From Dietzia sp. B32 (lineage in GTDB: Bacteria > Actinomycetota > Actinomycetes > Mycobacteriales > Mycobacteriaceae): DNA of 64,000 bases. Location of the stretch: positions 2,914,001 to 2,978,000 of the forward strand of contig NZ_CP093845.1 in assembly GCF_024732245.1 (NCBI RefSeq), read 5' to 3'. Below, in pieces: positions 27,708-38,571 of the stretch. A program made the position numbers and the translations under genes. How positions within the stretch are numbered: position 1 is the stretch's first letter; every line of letters starts with the position of its first letter. The notes under the pieces were generated by a model that was not told the DNA's origin, did no database searches, and saw only the letters and a list, made by a program, of their open reading frames with translations.

Positions 27708-29356
27708 CGGAGCTCGGTCTTGAGGATCTTGCCCGAGGCGTTGCGGGGGAAGGCCTCGACGAACTCGACCGTCCGCGGTCGCTTGAAGTTGGCCAGGTGC
27801 TCGGCGGCGAAGTCCTTCACGTCCTGCTCGGTGAGCCCCGACCCCTCGCGCCGGACGATGAAGGCCTTGCCGACCTCGCCCATCCGCTCGTCGGGAACGC
27901 CGATCACCGCGGACTCGACGACGCCGTCGATGCGGGCGAGGGCCTGCTCGATCTCGGCCGGGTACACGTTGAACCCGCCAGTGATGTACATGTCCTTGAG
28001 CCGGTCGGTGATCCGGAGATTGCCACGGGAGTCGATCTCCCCGACGTCTCCGGTGTGCAGCCAGCCGTCGGGGTCGATGGTCTCGGCGGTGTTCTCCGGG
28101 TCGTCGAGGTAGCCCTGCATGACCATCTCGCCACGGGTGAGGATCTCGCCGGACCCGCCGATCCGGATCTCCATGCCGGGGTAGGCGCGGCCGCAGGTCG
28201 TGGCCACAGTGACGTCGTCGTCGTCCGCGGTGGTGGTGGTGATGAACCCCATCGTCTCGGTCTGCCCGTACGCGGTGAGCACCGTCTCCAGCCCCAGGTC
28301 GGACTGCATGCGCTCGACCAGCACAACGGGGACGACCGAGGCACCGGTGACGGCCAGGCGCAGCGAGGACAGGTCGTACGCGCTGCGGGACGGGTCGTCG
28401 AGCAGCGTCTGGAAGATGGTCGGCGCCCCCGGCAGTACGGTGGCACGCTCGGTCTGGACCAGGCGCATCGTCTCGGCGGTCGAGTACACGGCCAGCGGGA
28501 TGATGGTCGCGCCGAACAGGGTGCACACGAGGAAGCCGGCCTTGTAGCCGAAGCTGTGGAAGAACGGGTTGACGATGAGGTAGCGGTCGTTCTCGGTGAG
28601 CCCGCCGTTGGATCCCCATGCGCGCGCGCCGGCGACGGTCTGGCGGTGCAGGGCCACGACGCCCTTGCTCTTGCCGGTGGTGCCGGAAGTGAACAGGATG
28701 TCGGCGACGTCGTCGCCGGTCACCGCGTCCGCGCGGCCGTCGGCCTCGGCGAGCAGGTCCTCGGTGGCCAGCGCCCGGAGGTCGGCGAAGTCGAGGAGGT
28801 GCACGTCCGCGCCGTGGATGCTGTCGGCGTGGATGCCGTCGGCGGGGGCACTGTCGGCGGGGGCACTGTCGAGGGGGATGCGGACGAGGGTCCGCAGCTC
28901 GGTGACCCCGGCCAGGGTGTCGCCCGCCGTCCCGCGCGCGGCCGCGGCGAGGTCCGCGATCCGATCGGACCCGAGGAACGGTCCCGCGACCACGGCCGCG
29001 ACCGCGTGGGTGCGCTGGATGATCTCGAGCGTCTCGCTCCCGGTGTAGCGGGTGTTCGCCGGGACCACGGCGCCTCCGACGTACTGCACGCCCAGAGCCG
29101 CGACCACCCAGTGGCGGGTGTTGGGCGCCCAGATCACCACGCGGTCGCCGGGGGCGACCCCGCGGGCCACGAGGCCTGCGGCGAACCGGCGGACCTCGTC
29201 GAGCAGCTGCGCCCACGTCCAGCGGGTGTCCTGTCCCGGTTGGACATCGGCGATCGCCTCGCGGTCCGGCCACGTCAGCGCCGCGCGGCGAAGGGCGGCG
29301 GGCGTGGTCTCGACGGCAGTGCCCTGGGCGGGCGTGGTCTCGGCGGGGGGATTCAT
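27704..29356 (-). CDS. fadD3: HIP-CoA ligase
   Basis: A 550-residue AMP-forming acyl-CoA synthetase. The P-loop is ILFTSGTTGKSKGVVALH; the adenine-contact segment is LTAYGQTETMGFIT; the hinge region is GWLHTGDVGEID and the C-terminal Lys lies in NASGKILKTEL. FadD3 activates the propanoate side chain of HIP and starts ring C/D degradation. The identity is supported by the KstR2 box 49 bases upstream and surrounding ipd/fadE genes. A GAGGAG ribosome site precedes the chosen ATG. A stretch after residue 175 contains a short tandem repeat (DSAPADSAPADG). It overlaps the following SDR gene. Confidence 0.88.
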   Translation of the reverse strand: MNPPAETTPAQGTAVETTPAALRRAALTWPDREAIADVQPGQDTRWTWAQLLDEVRRFAAGLVARGVAPGDRVVIWAPNTRHWVVAALGVQYVGGAVVPANTRYTGSETLEIIQRTHAVAAVVAGPFLGSDRIADLAAAARGTAGDTLAGVTELRTLVRIPLDSAPADSAPADGIHADSIHGADVHLLDFADLRALATEDLLAEADGRADAVTGDDVADILFTSGTTGKSKGVVALHRQTVAGARAWGSNGGLTENDRYLIVNPFFHSFGYKAGFLVCTLFGATIIPLAVYSTAETMRLVQTERATVLPGAPTIFQTLLDDPSRSAYDLSSLRLAVTGASVVPVVLVERMQSDLGLETVLTAYGQTETMGFITTTTADDDDVTVATTCGRAYPGMEIRIGGSGEILTRGEMVMQGYLDDPENTAETIDPDGWLHTGDVGEIDSRGNLRITDRLKDMYITGGFNVYPAEIEQALARIDGVVESAVIGVPDERMGEVGKAFIVRREGSGLTEQDVKDFAAEHLANFKRPRTVEFVEAFPRNASGKILKTELR

Positions 29357-29404
29357 CGCGGACTCCTCGGTGGGGCTGCGGGTGTGGCGCACGCAACCCT
29401 ACCA

Positions 29405-29418
29405 AGCAAGTGCTTGGT
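29405..29418. promoter_or_regulatory. KstR2 operator (exact), fadD3
   Basis: AGCAAGTGCTTGGT, inside the longer palindrome ACCAAGCAAGTGCTTGGT (29401-29418), lies between fadD3 and the end of the mycofactocin-type SDR gene. It controls fadD3. Confidence 0.9.
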
Positions 29419-29440
29419 CAGTCTCGATCCGCGCGTCCGG

Positions 29441-31616
<2,176 letters not shown>

Positions 31617-31620
<4 letters not shown>

Positions 31621-32423
31621 CCGAGCGCACATCCCCCCTCGCAGTCGTTCCCGAGGAGACCCCCGGGCACGGACTGCTCAAGGGCAAGAAGGTCGTCGTC
31701 ACGGCCGCCGCCGGTACCGGCATCGGCTTCTCCGCCGCCCGCCGCGCGGCCCTCGAGGGCGCCGACGTCCTGGTCTCGGACTTCCACGAGCGGCGTATGA
31801 ACGAGGCCCGCGACGCGCTCGCCGCCGAGTTCCCCGACCAGCAGTTCGAGGCGGTGGCCTGCAACGTGCAGTCGACCTCGGACGTCGACGCGCTGATCGC
31901 GGGCGCCGCAGAGAAGCTGGGCCGGATCGACGTGCTCGTCAACAACGCCGGACTCGGCGGCGAGACCGAACTCGTCGACATGACCGACGAGGACTGGGAC
32001 CGCGTCCTGGACATCACCCTTAATGGGACCTTCCGCGCGACGCGTGCCGCGCTGCGGTACTTCCGCGACGTGCCGCACAACGGAGTGATCGTCAACAACG
32101 CCTCGGTGCTCGGCTGGCGCGCCCAGCGGGCGCAGGCGCACTACGCGGCGGCCAAGGCCGGCGTCATGGCGCTGACCCGGTGCTCGGCCATCGAGGGCGC
32201 AGACTACGGCGTGCGCATCAACGCGATCGCCCCGTCCATCGCCCGCCACAAGTTCCTCGAGAAGTCCGCGTCGTCCGAGTTGCTCGACGAACTCGCCGCC
32301 AAGGAGGCCTTCGGCCGCGCCGCCGACGTGTGGGAGGTCGCCGCGACCATCGCCATGCTCGCCAGCGACTACACGACCTACCTCACCGGCGAGGTCGTCT
32401 CCATCTCCTCGCAGCGGGCCTGA
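31617..32423 (+). CDS. ipdF: 5-hydroxy-HIC-CoA dehydrogenase, SDR
   Basis: A 268-residue SDR with the unusual nucleotide motif VVVTAAAGTGIGF (Ala in place of the first Gly) and an intact YAAAK catalytic pair. IVNNASVLG supplies the catalytic Ser region. The fadE30-SDR pairing reproduces Rv3560c-Rv3559c of M. tuberculosis, where the SDR (IpdF) oxidises the C5 hydroxyl of the indane CoA ester. The start overlaps the fadE30 stop. The longer frames upstream are shadows of fadE30. Confidence 0.87.
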
Positions 32424-32436
32424 CGGACGCCGCGGG

Positions 32437-33231
32437 TCAGGCGTTCCGGACCTTCTCGGCCTGCGCGGCGAAGAGTCCGAGGGCGGTGTCCCGAGCCTCG
32501 TCGGAGACCGGCCCGTCGGTACCGGACGCGGTGACGGAGATGCCGAGCCCTCGGACGACTCCCGTGATCATCACGTTCGAGGTCCGGATCGTCTGCCCCA
32601 TCATGTCCATCGAGTTGTCCTGGACCACGGCCGCGAAGTCCTCGACCCCCTCCGGCGCATCGACGTCGAGCAGCGAGTTCGTCGCCTCGGTGACCATCTC
32701 CTCGCCCTGCAGCGGGAACGTCACCGTCATGACCGGGCAGTCCTCGATCTGCTGGGCCCGCGCGGGCAGCCCCTCGGTCACCCGGGTCACGGCCACGGCG
32801 ATCGAGGTGTCGCCGACCTGGCCGGCCTGGATCGCCATCGCGCCCGGCTCCGACTGCGCGCCCAACCCGTCCTGGCTGACGTCGGCGCACTGTTCCGGCT
32901 CGACCCGGACGTCGGAGGTGAACGCGCCGAGGGCATCCATCCCTCCGGCGATCTCATCCGCGGGGACGGGCTGCAGACCCACCTCCGGGGCGTCCTCCGC
33001 GGTGAGGACGAGCTGCTCGACCTCTGACGCCGGCGGGGTCGATCCCGCGTCCCCGGGGTACTCCGGTTCGGTGGACCCGGCCGCCGCGGTGGTGGGGGAG
33101 GCGCCGCCCTCGCCGTCGTCGCCCCCACCGATCGTGCAGGCGGAGAGGGCCAGGGCGAGGCCGAGCGACGCCGACGCCGCGAGGACCCTACGGCCGTGAC
33201 AGCGGGACGGGGTGGTGATGGTGGAGCGCAT
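32437..33231 (-). CDS. Sensor-like lipoprotein
   Basis: A 264-residue lipoprotein with a signal ending LALSACTIGG, giving a lipidated Cys. After a Gly/Ser/Thr-rich linker the body (about 65-264) has Cys in PEQCADVSQ and in EDCPVMTV, which may form a disulfide, and segments like TSIAVAVTRV and GLGISVTASG. The fold resembles mycobacterial lipoproteins with a PknH-sensor-like domain, but I cannot assign a function. It is convergent with ipdF, 13 bases apart, and divergent from kstR2. It interrupts the HIP block and has no known steroid role. Confidence 0.7.
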   Translation of the reverse strand: MRSTITTPSRCHGRRVLAASASLGLALALSACTIGGGDDGEGGASPTTAAAGSTEPEYPGDAGSTPPASEVEQLVLTAEDAPEVGLQPVPADEIAGGMDALGAFTSDVRVEPEQCADVSQDGLGAQSEPGAMAIQAGQVGDTSIAVAVTRVTEGLPARAQQIEDCPVMTVTFPLQGEEMVTEATNSLLDVDAPEGVEDFAAVVQDNSMDMMGQTIRTSNVMITGVVRGLGISVTASGTDGPVSDEARDTALGLFAAQAEKVRNA

Positions 33232-33318
33232 GCCGGGCAGTCTAGGCACGCTCGCCCGATCCTCGGCTCATCTCCCTCGGGGTGGGCGACGGGTGTCACG
33301 GGAACGGTCCCACAACCT

Positions 33319-33332
33319 AGCAAGTGCTTGGT
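33319..33332. promoter_or_regulatory. KstR2 operator (exact), kstR2 autoregulation
   Basis: AGCAAGTGCTTGGT lies 15 bases before the kstR2 start, so the repressor likely controls its own gene and the downstream fadA6. Confidence 0.9.
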
Positions 33333-33347
33333 TGGTAGGGTGGGCGC

Positions 33348-33929
33348 ATGACGAGTACGACCAGGCGTGAGGAGCTGCTGTCGATTGCGGCCGGGCTCTT
33401 CGCCGAGCGTGGACTGAGGGCGACGACCGTCCGCGACATCGCGGACGCCGCCGGAATCCTGTCGGGCAGTCTGTACCACCACTTCTCCTCCAAAGAGGCG
33501 ATCGTCGACGAGATCCTGCGCGGATTCCTCGACGCCCTCTTCGGCGAGTACCGCCGGATCGTGGAGGCGGGGCTCGGGCCCCGCGAGACCCTGGAGCATC
33601 TGGTCCGGGCCTCCTTCGAGGCCATCCACCGCGACCGTGACGAGGTCGCCATCTACCAGGACGAACTCAAGCACCTCCGTGGCAACCCGCGGTTCGACTA
33701 CCTCCGCGAGCGCAACACCGAGTTCCGCGAGATGTGGACCGACGTGCTGACCCGGGGGATGGAATCGGGGGAGTTCCGCGGCGACCTCGACGTGCGGCTC
33801 ACCTACCGGTTCCTCCGCGACACCGTGTGGGTCGCCGTGCGGTGGTACCGGCCCGACGACGACAACGACCACGCGGCCATCGCGGACCAATACCTCAACA
33901 TCGTGCTCGACGGCCTGGCCGTCGACTGA
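33348..33929 (+). CDS. kstR2: TetR-family repressor of HIP catabolism
   Basis: A 193-residue TetR regulator. The helix-turn-helix lies at about residues 25-48 (TVRDIADAAGILSGSLYHHF). The C-terminal ligand domain has YQDELKHLRGNPRFDYLRERN and IADQYLNIVLDGL. KstR2 releases DNA on binding HIP-CoA. The AnCAAGnnCTTGnT operator directly upstream, repeated at four other HIP promoters here, and the following fadA6 gene identify it. The length is close to that recalled for Rv3557c. Confidence 0.92.
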   Translation: MTSTTRREELLSIAAGLFAERGLRATTVRDIADAAGILSGSLYHHFSSKEAIVDEILRGFLDALFGEYRRIVEAGLGPRETLEHLVRASFEAIHRDRDEVAIYQDELKHLRGNPRFDYLRERNTEFREMWTDVLTRGMESGEFRGDLDVRLTYRFLRDTVWVAVRWYRPDDDNDHAAIADQYLNIVLDGLAVD

Positions 33930-33955
33930 CGCATCCACCCACTCCGAGGAGACAC

Positions 33956-35125
33956 ATGACCAGCGTGACCGGCCGCGAGGCCTACGTGATCGACGCCGTG
34001 CGGACACCCGTCGGCAAGCGCGGCGGCAGCCTGTCCGGACAGCATCCGGCCGACCTGGGCGCCCATGTCATCAAGGCGGTCGTCGAGCGGACGGGTGTTG
34101 ACCCGGAGGTCGTCGACGACGTGATCTTCGGCTGCGTCGACACCATCGGCCCCCAGGCCGGCAACATCGCGCGCTCCGCCTGGCTCGCCGCCGGGATGCC
34201 CCTGGGCGTCCCGGGCACCACCGTCGACCGCCAGTGTGGTTCCAGCCAGCAGGCCATCCACTTCGGCGCGCAGGCCATCTTGTCCGGCACCCAGGACGTG
34301 ATCCTGTTCGGCGGCGTACAGAACATGAGCGCACTGCCGATCTCCTCGGCGATGCTCGCCGGGCGTGAGTACGGATTCGACGACCCGTTCACCGGTTCCA
34401 CAGGCTGGGTCGAGCGCTTCGGCTCGCAGGAGATCTCGCAGTTCAACGGTGCACAGATGATGGCCGACAAGTGGGACATCTCCCGCCGCGAGATGGAGGA
34501 GTGGGCGCTGCAGTCCCACCAGCGCGCCCGCGCCGCGATCGCCGAGGGGCGCTTCGCCCGCGAGTACGTCCCGATGGCCGGTCTCGAGGCCGACGAGACC
34601 ACGCGCGAGACCACCCTCGAGAAGATGGCCTCCCTGCCGGTGCTGGCCGAGGGCGGCTCCCTCACCGCTGCCGTTGCCTCGCAGATCTGTGACGGAGCGT
34701 CCGCCGGGCTACTCGCCTCCGCCGAGGCGGTCGAGAAGTACGGCCTGAAGCCCCGCGCCCGTATCCACCACCTCACCGTCCGGGGCGACGACCCGGTGAT
34801 GATGCTGTCGGCACCCATCCCGGCCACCAAGTACGCGCTGGAGAAGACCGGCCTGACGATCGACGACATCGACGTGGTGGAGATCAACGAGGCCTTCGCT
34901 CCCGTCGTCCTGGCGTGGATCAAGGAGACCGGCGCGGACCCGGCGCGCGTCAACCCCAACGGTGGCGGCATCGCACTGGGCCACCCGCTCGGCGCCACGG
35001 GAGCCAAGCTGTTCGCGACCCTGCTGAACGAGCTCGAGCGCACCGGCGGCCGCTACGGCCTGCAGACCATGTGTGAGGGCGGCGGCACCGCCAACGTCAC
35101 GATCATCGAGCGCTTGGACTCCTGA
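33956..35125 (+). CDS. fadA6: Thiolase of HIP degradation
   Basis: A 389-residue thiolase that removes acetyl-CoA (or the ring fragment) in the last stages of HIP breakdown. The nucleophile is Cys94 in TTVDRQCGSSQQA; GGGIALGHPLGATG carries the His and MCEGGG the second Cys. A GAGGAG ribosome site lies before the ATG, 26 bases after the kstR2 stop, so the two genes are co-transcribed. The kstR2-fadA6 adjacency matches M. tuberculosis. Confidence 0.9.
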   Translation: MTSVTGREAYVIDAVRTPVGKRGGSLSGQHPADLGAHVIKAVVERTGVDPEVVDDVIFGCVDTIGPQAGNIARSAWLAAGMPLGVPGTTVDRQCGSSQQAIHFGAQAILSGTQDVILFGGVQNMSALPISSAMLAGREYGFDDPFTGSTGWVERFGSQEISQFNGAQMMADKWDISRREMEEWALQSHQRARAAIAEGRFAREYVPMAGLEADETTRETTLEKMASLPVLAEGGSLTAAVASQICDGASAGLLASAEAVEKYGLKPRARIHHLTVRGDDPVMMLSAPIPATKYALEKTGLTIDDIDVVEINEAFAPVVLAWIKETGADPARVNPNGGGIALGHPLGATGAKLFATLLNELERTGGRYGLQTMCEGGGTANVTIIERLDS

Positions 35126-35174
35126 CCGCGCCCGCGATCTGACGACCGCCGCGATCTGACCGCCCGGGGAAACG

Positions 35175-35212
35175 ACGAGGGCCCGACTTCCGCGAGGAAG
35201 TCGGGCCCTCGT
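35175..35212. terminator. Bidirectional terminator after fadA6
   Basis: A perfect 17-base stem (ACGAGGGCCCGACTTCC and its complement) with a GCGA tetraloop lies between the convergent fadA6 and secreted-protein genes. Confidence 0.9.
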
Positions 35213-35229
35213 TCCAGCTCCGGCGTCGG

Positions 35230-35787
35230 TCAGGAAGCGGAACCGCTCGTGGAACCGGTGGTGCCGCCGCCCTGGATGGGCGCCGGGGCGACACCACTGC
35301 TGCCGGCGGCACTGCCCGCGAACGCGTCCAGGGGGTTGCCGACAACGGCCGGGAAAAGGTGCGGCTCGGCGGGCCCGCCGCCGGTCAGGCAGATCACGGC
35401 GAGCGCGTAGATGTTGGAAGGCACGTTCTCGGCCGTGAGCTTGCCTGGCTGGCCGGGCAGCGTCATCGGGAGGTTGAAGATGCCGGGAATGCCGGGGCCC
35501 TTCAGCGAGATGACGTCGCCGCGGTTGCCGAGTGCGCGGACGATGGTCATGAGGTCGCCGCCCCCGGCGACGGCGGCGCCGGCGAGGTCAGCGGCCGCGT
35601 ACGGCGGGACGAGCATTCCGAGGCACGTCTGGCCCTCGAGGGGCTGGTTGATGTCCACCACGACCTGGTTACCGAACACGTGCGGCACGGGAGCGGCGGC
35701 GTTCGCGACGCCGGCACCCGCGACAGTGAGTCCGGCAGCGGTGGCGATAGCGGTGAGCCCGGCGGCCGCCTTCTTCGCGATGGTCAT
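35230..35787 (-). CDS. Secreted protein, paralogue A
   Basis: A 185-residue protein with a Sec signal peptide (cleavage likely near residue 31, ANA-AAP). The mature part has two Cys, in GQTCLGMLVPP and LAVICLTGG, probably a disulfide, followed by a Gly/Ser/Thr-rich tail. An AAGGAG ribosome site supports the start at 35787. It resembles the next gene upstream in layout: signal, TC..LVPP motif, a second VCL/ICL Cys, a GxPLD segment and a Gly-rich end. No enzyme motif is visible. Both are separate transcripts judging by the hairpin between them. Function unknown; a cell-wall or surface role is likely. Confidence 0.8.
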   Translation of the reverse strand: MTIAKKAAAGLTAIATAAGLTVAGAGVANAAAPVPHVFGNQVVVDINQPLEGQTCLGMLVPPYAAADLAGAAVAGGGDLMTIVRALGNRGDVISLKGPGIPGIFNLPMTLPGQPGKLTAENVPSNIYALAVICLTGGGPAEPHLFPAVVGNPLDAFAGSAAGSSGVAPAPIQGGGTTGSTSGSAS

Positions 35788-35876
35788 GAACGCTCCTTGG
35801 TGGTTGATCGACGCGGTGTTCTCGATCACGCTGTCGCTCAGGAGACGCTCAGTGTTACACGCCGTCGCGAAATGGC

Positions 35877-35910
35877 CGGTGCCCGACCCGCTGTCGCGAG
35901 CCGGGCACCG
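35877..35910 (-). terminator. Hairpin between the two secreted-protein genes
   Basis: CGGTGCCCG and CGGGCACCG form a 9-base stem around a 16-base loop just after the stop of the upstream paralogue. Confidence 0.6.
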
Positions 35911-35935
35911 ATGACGAGCCGAGGCGTCGTCGGAA

Positions 35936-36565
35936 TCAGTTCTCGGTATCGGTCTCGCCGAGCGCGGAGGACAGGGTGCCCAGGTCGAGCTCGCCCTCGG
36001 TCTCGCCGCCGCCGAGAACGGACGAGAGGGTGTCGAGGCCGCCGCCTTCCGTGCCACCCTGGAGCATGGCGGAACCGGTCTCGAGAAGGCCGTCAGAGCT
36101 CAGTCCGCTGATCACGTCGAGGGGGCTGCCGACGGTGACGATGGAGATGCCCGGATCGGACAGCGTGGAGAGGCACACCGTCACCAGGCCGTAGAGGCCG
36201 GACGGGACCTCGGAGGCGCTGACGGTGTCGCTCGGGGTCGCCAGGGTCATGATGACGGTCGGGGAGACGCCCTTCTTGAGGACGTGCACCCCGTCGAGGG
36301 CGTCGAGCCCCGTGAGGATGCCGCCGAGGCCACCGTTTCCGCTGACACTGTCGAGGATCTCCAGACCGGCGGTGGGCGGAACGAGCGCCGCCCCGCAGGT
36401 GTCGCCGAGCTCGCCCGACTCGAGTTCGAACTCGACCGAGACGGTGTTGCCGGTGACGTCGGAGGTGGCGGTGGTCGCGAACGCGACGCCAGCGCCGGCG
36501 AGGGTGAGGGCGGTGGTCGCGCCGAGGACGGCGGCGATCCGGACGGCGTGGCGGGGAGCGGTCAT
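35936..36565 (-). CDS. Secreted protein, paralogue B
   Basis: A 209-residue protein with a Sec signal (cleavage near AFA-TTA, about residue 30). The mature part has one Cys in GDTCGAALVPP and one in LVTVCLSTL, as in paralogue A, then VGSPLDVISGL and a Gly/Glu/Leu-rich tail with GSAMLQGGTEGG and SSVLGGGETEGELD. The tail has the same flavour as the Gly-Ser-Leu repeats in the 571-residue protein at 42192. No domain is recognised. It separates the fadA6 end of the HIP block from ipdC. Confidence 0.8.
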   Translation of the reverse strand: MTAPRHAVRIAAVLGATTALTLAGAGVAFATTATSDVTGNTVSVEFELESGELGDTCGAALVPPTAGLEILDSVSGNGGLGGILTGLDALDGVHVLKKGVSPTVIMTLATPSDTVSASEVPSGLYGLVTVCLSTLSDPGISIVTVGSPLDVISGLSSDGLLETGSAMLQGGTEGGGLDTLSSVLGGGETEGELDLGTLSSALGETDTEN

Positions 36566-36663
36566 AGGTGACTCCTGAGCGTGGGGAATGGTCGCGGAAC
36601 GCGAACGTGGAGTTCACGTTAGACCAAGAGAGTCCTGAGGATCAGCTGATTGATCGGACGACG

Positions 36664-36695
36664 CACGCCCGCCACCCCTGTGGGTGGCGGGCGTG
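36664..36695 (-). terminator. Terminator of the echA20-ipdABC operon
   Basis: CACGCCCGCCACCC and its exact complement form a 14-base stem with a CTGT loop, 27 bases past the ipdC stop. Confidence 0.85.
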
Positions 36696-36721
36696 GCTCG
36701 CGCGGAACGGGCGTGCTGTGA

Positions 36722-37804
36722 TCAGGCCAGGCGTCCCAGGGCGTCGAGTCGCTCGTGTGCCTGCGTCATGATCCGCTGGATCAACTCGTCGCAGCTCGGC
36801 AGGTCGTCAATCATGCCCACGACCTGTCCGGAGGCCAGGACTCCGGCCTCGGTGTTGCCCTCGACCAGCCCGGCCTTGAGCAGCATCGGGGTGTTGGCGG
36901 CCATGACGATCTGCTGCCACGTGCGGTCGGACGCCTTTTTCATGTTGAGGCCGTCCTTGGCCAGTTGTTGCCACTTCATGCCGGTCATGGACTTGAACTT
37001 ATTGGCGTTCTGGACGGCGGCGGCCATGCCCTTGAGGGGGCTGCCCGATTCGAGGGCGTTGACCAGACCGGTGCGCAGGACGCGGTGCGGCATGCCGTCG
37101 ACGCGGGTGGAGACGACGGTGTCCTGGAGTCCGCGTTCGAGGTATTGCTGCTTCACCGCGTCGGGGACCTGCGAGTCGCTGGTGAGGAGGAAGCGGGTGC
37201 CCATCGCGACGCCCGCGGCACCGTAGGACAACGCCGCGACCAGTCCGCGGCCGTCGAAGAACCCACCGCCGGCGACCACGGGGATCGAGGTGTTCCCCGC
37301 GCCGCCGAGGGCGTCGATCACGCTGGGGAGCAGCAGGGTGGTGGCCACCGGTCCGGTGTGCCCGCCGCCCTCGCCGCCCTGGACGATCACCGCGTCGGCG
37401 CCCCAGGACGCCACCTTGACGGCGTGCTTCGCCGCGCCGATGGAGGGGATGACGACGAGGCCGTTCTCCTTCAGCCTGGCGATCAACTCGGGCTTGGGCG
37501 CGAGCGCGAACGACGCGACCTTGACCCCGTGACGGATCATCAGCTCGCACCGCTCGGCGGCGTCCTCGGCATCGGCCCGGAGGTTGACGCCGAACGGCTT
37601 GGTGGTCAGCTCCTTGGTGCGCACGATCGCGCTCTCGAGCTCCGAGAACGTCATGGTCGCCGAGGCGATGATGCCCAGGCCGCCGGCGTTGGCGGTGGCC
37701 GCGGTGAGCTCGGGTCCGGAGACCCAGCCCATGCCCGTCTGGACGATGGGGTACTCGACGCCGACGAGCTCGGTGAAGGCGGTCGAGATGGTGGGAGCGC
37801 TCAT
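36722..37804 (-). CDS. ipdC: IpdC, flavin-dependent reductase of HIP degradation
   Basis: A 360-residue FMN enzyme of the nitronate-monooxygenase-like TIM barrel family. IVQTGMGWVSGPELTAA near the N-terminus, GADAVIVQGGEGGGHTG (phosphate grip) and IPVVAGGGFFDGRG are the FMN motifs. IpdC is thought to act on the CoA-linked hydroxy/enone of HIP before ring cleavage, possibly with IpdF. It overlaps the ipdB stop (ATGA) and is the last gene of the operon. The name rests on the conserved order echA20-ipdA-ipdB-ipdC. Confidence 0.88.
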   Translation of the reverse strand: MSAPTISTAFTELVGVEYPIVQTGMGWVSGPELTAATANAGGLGIIASATMTFSELESAIVRTKELTTKPFGVNLRADAEDAAERCELMIRHGVKVASFALAPKPELIARLKENGLVVIPSIGAAKHAVKVASWGADAVIVQGGEGGGHTGPVATTLLLPSVIDALGGAGNTSIPVVAGGGFFDGRGLVAALSYGAAGVAMGTRFLLTSDSQVPDAVKQQYLERGLQDTVVSTRVDGMPHRVLRTGLVNALESGSPLKGMAAAVQNANKFKSMTGMKWQQLAKDGLNMKKASDRTWQQIVMAANTPMLLKAGLVEGNTEAGVLASGQVVGMIDDLPSCDELIQRIMTQAHERLDALGRLA

Positions 37805-38571
37805 GCGGCCGGCACCTCGCGGTCGCGGAACCCGCGGGGGTCCAGCACCTCGCGGATGATGCGCAGCTCCTCGGCCGAGGGGTCGCGGGTGACCGCGGCG
37901 TCGGCGAGGCCCTCGATCTCGAAGCCGGTGTTCTCGGCGACCTCGTCGGCGGTCACGCCGGGGTGCAGACTGAGCGCCCGCATGCTGTGGTCGGCGCCGC
38001 CGAAGTCGAACACGCCCAGGTTGGACACGATGCGGTGGAGGTGGTGGTAGCGGAACGCCGGGTCGCCGGGCGTGTAGCGGTCGTAACCGATGCCGCAGAC
38101 CACGTCGACCTTCTCGGTGAACACCCGCGAGGAGTGCTTGCCCACCCAGTAGCTGGTGGCGTGGTTGATCGAGTTGCCGGGCGCGCCGCGCAGGCCGAAC
38201 ATCTGGCGGGTGGGCTTCTGGACGTCGTCACCGAACGCGGACAGGTTCTGGTTACCGAAGCGGTCGATCTGGTTGGCGCCCATCACCACGTGGCGGGTGC
38301 CGGCCTGCAGGACGTCGAACACACGGGGGAACGGGATGTACCCCTCGAAGTCGATGGTCTTGCCCAGCGGCGGGGTCTGGCCGAGGAAGCGATACTCGCC
38401 GTCGGTGATGAGCAGGTCGGGCTCGGTGGTGAGCCGGGCCAGGCGGGCGCCGATGGTGGCCATCGGGGTCATCGGCGAGGCGAAGATCTCGCCGGCGCCG
38501 GCGAAGATCTCCGCGCACGCGACAGCGCAGTACTCGGCCCTGGTAGCGGTCTCGGTGGTGACGTCGGACAT
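37801..38571 (-). CDS. ipdB: IpdB, ring-cleaving CoA-transferase-fold hydrolase, beta subunit
   Basis: A 256-residue protein of the class-I CoA-transferase fold (beta type). AGAGEIFASPMTPMATIGARLA, VVMGANQIDRFGNQN and a PGNSINHATSYWVGKHS segment are typical. IpdAB hydrolyses the remaining ring of COCHEA-CoA rather than transferring CoA. The ATG shares one base with the ipdA stop (TGATG), and its stop overlaps ipdC. The longer frame upstream is a shadow of ipdA. Confidence 0.9.
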   Translation of the reverse strand: MSDVTTETATRAEYCAVACAEIFAGAGEIFASPMTPMATIGARLARLTTEPDLLITDGEYRFLGQTPPLGKTIDFEGYIPFPRVFDVLQAGTRHVVMGANQIDRFGNQNLSAFGDDVQKPTRQMFGLRGAPGNSINHATSYWVGKHSSRVFTEKVDVVCGIGYDRYTPGDPAFRYHHLHRIVSNLGVFDFGGADHSMRALSLHPGVTADEVAENTGFEIEGLADAAVTRDPSAEELRIIREVLDPRGFRDREVPAA

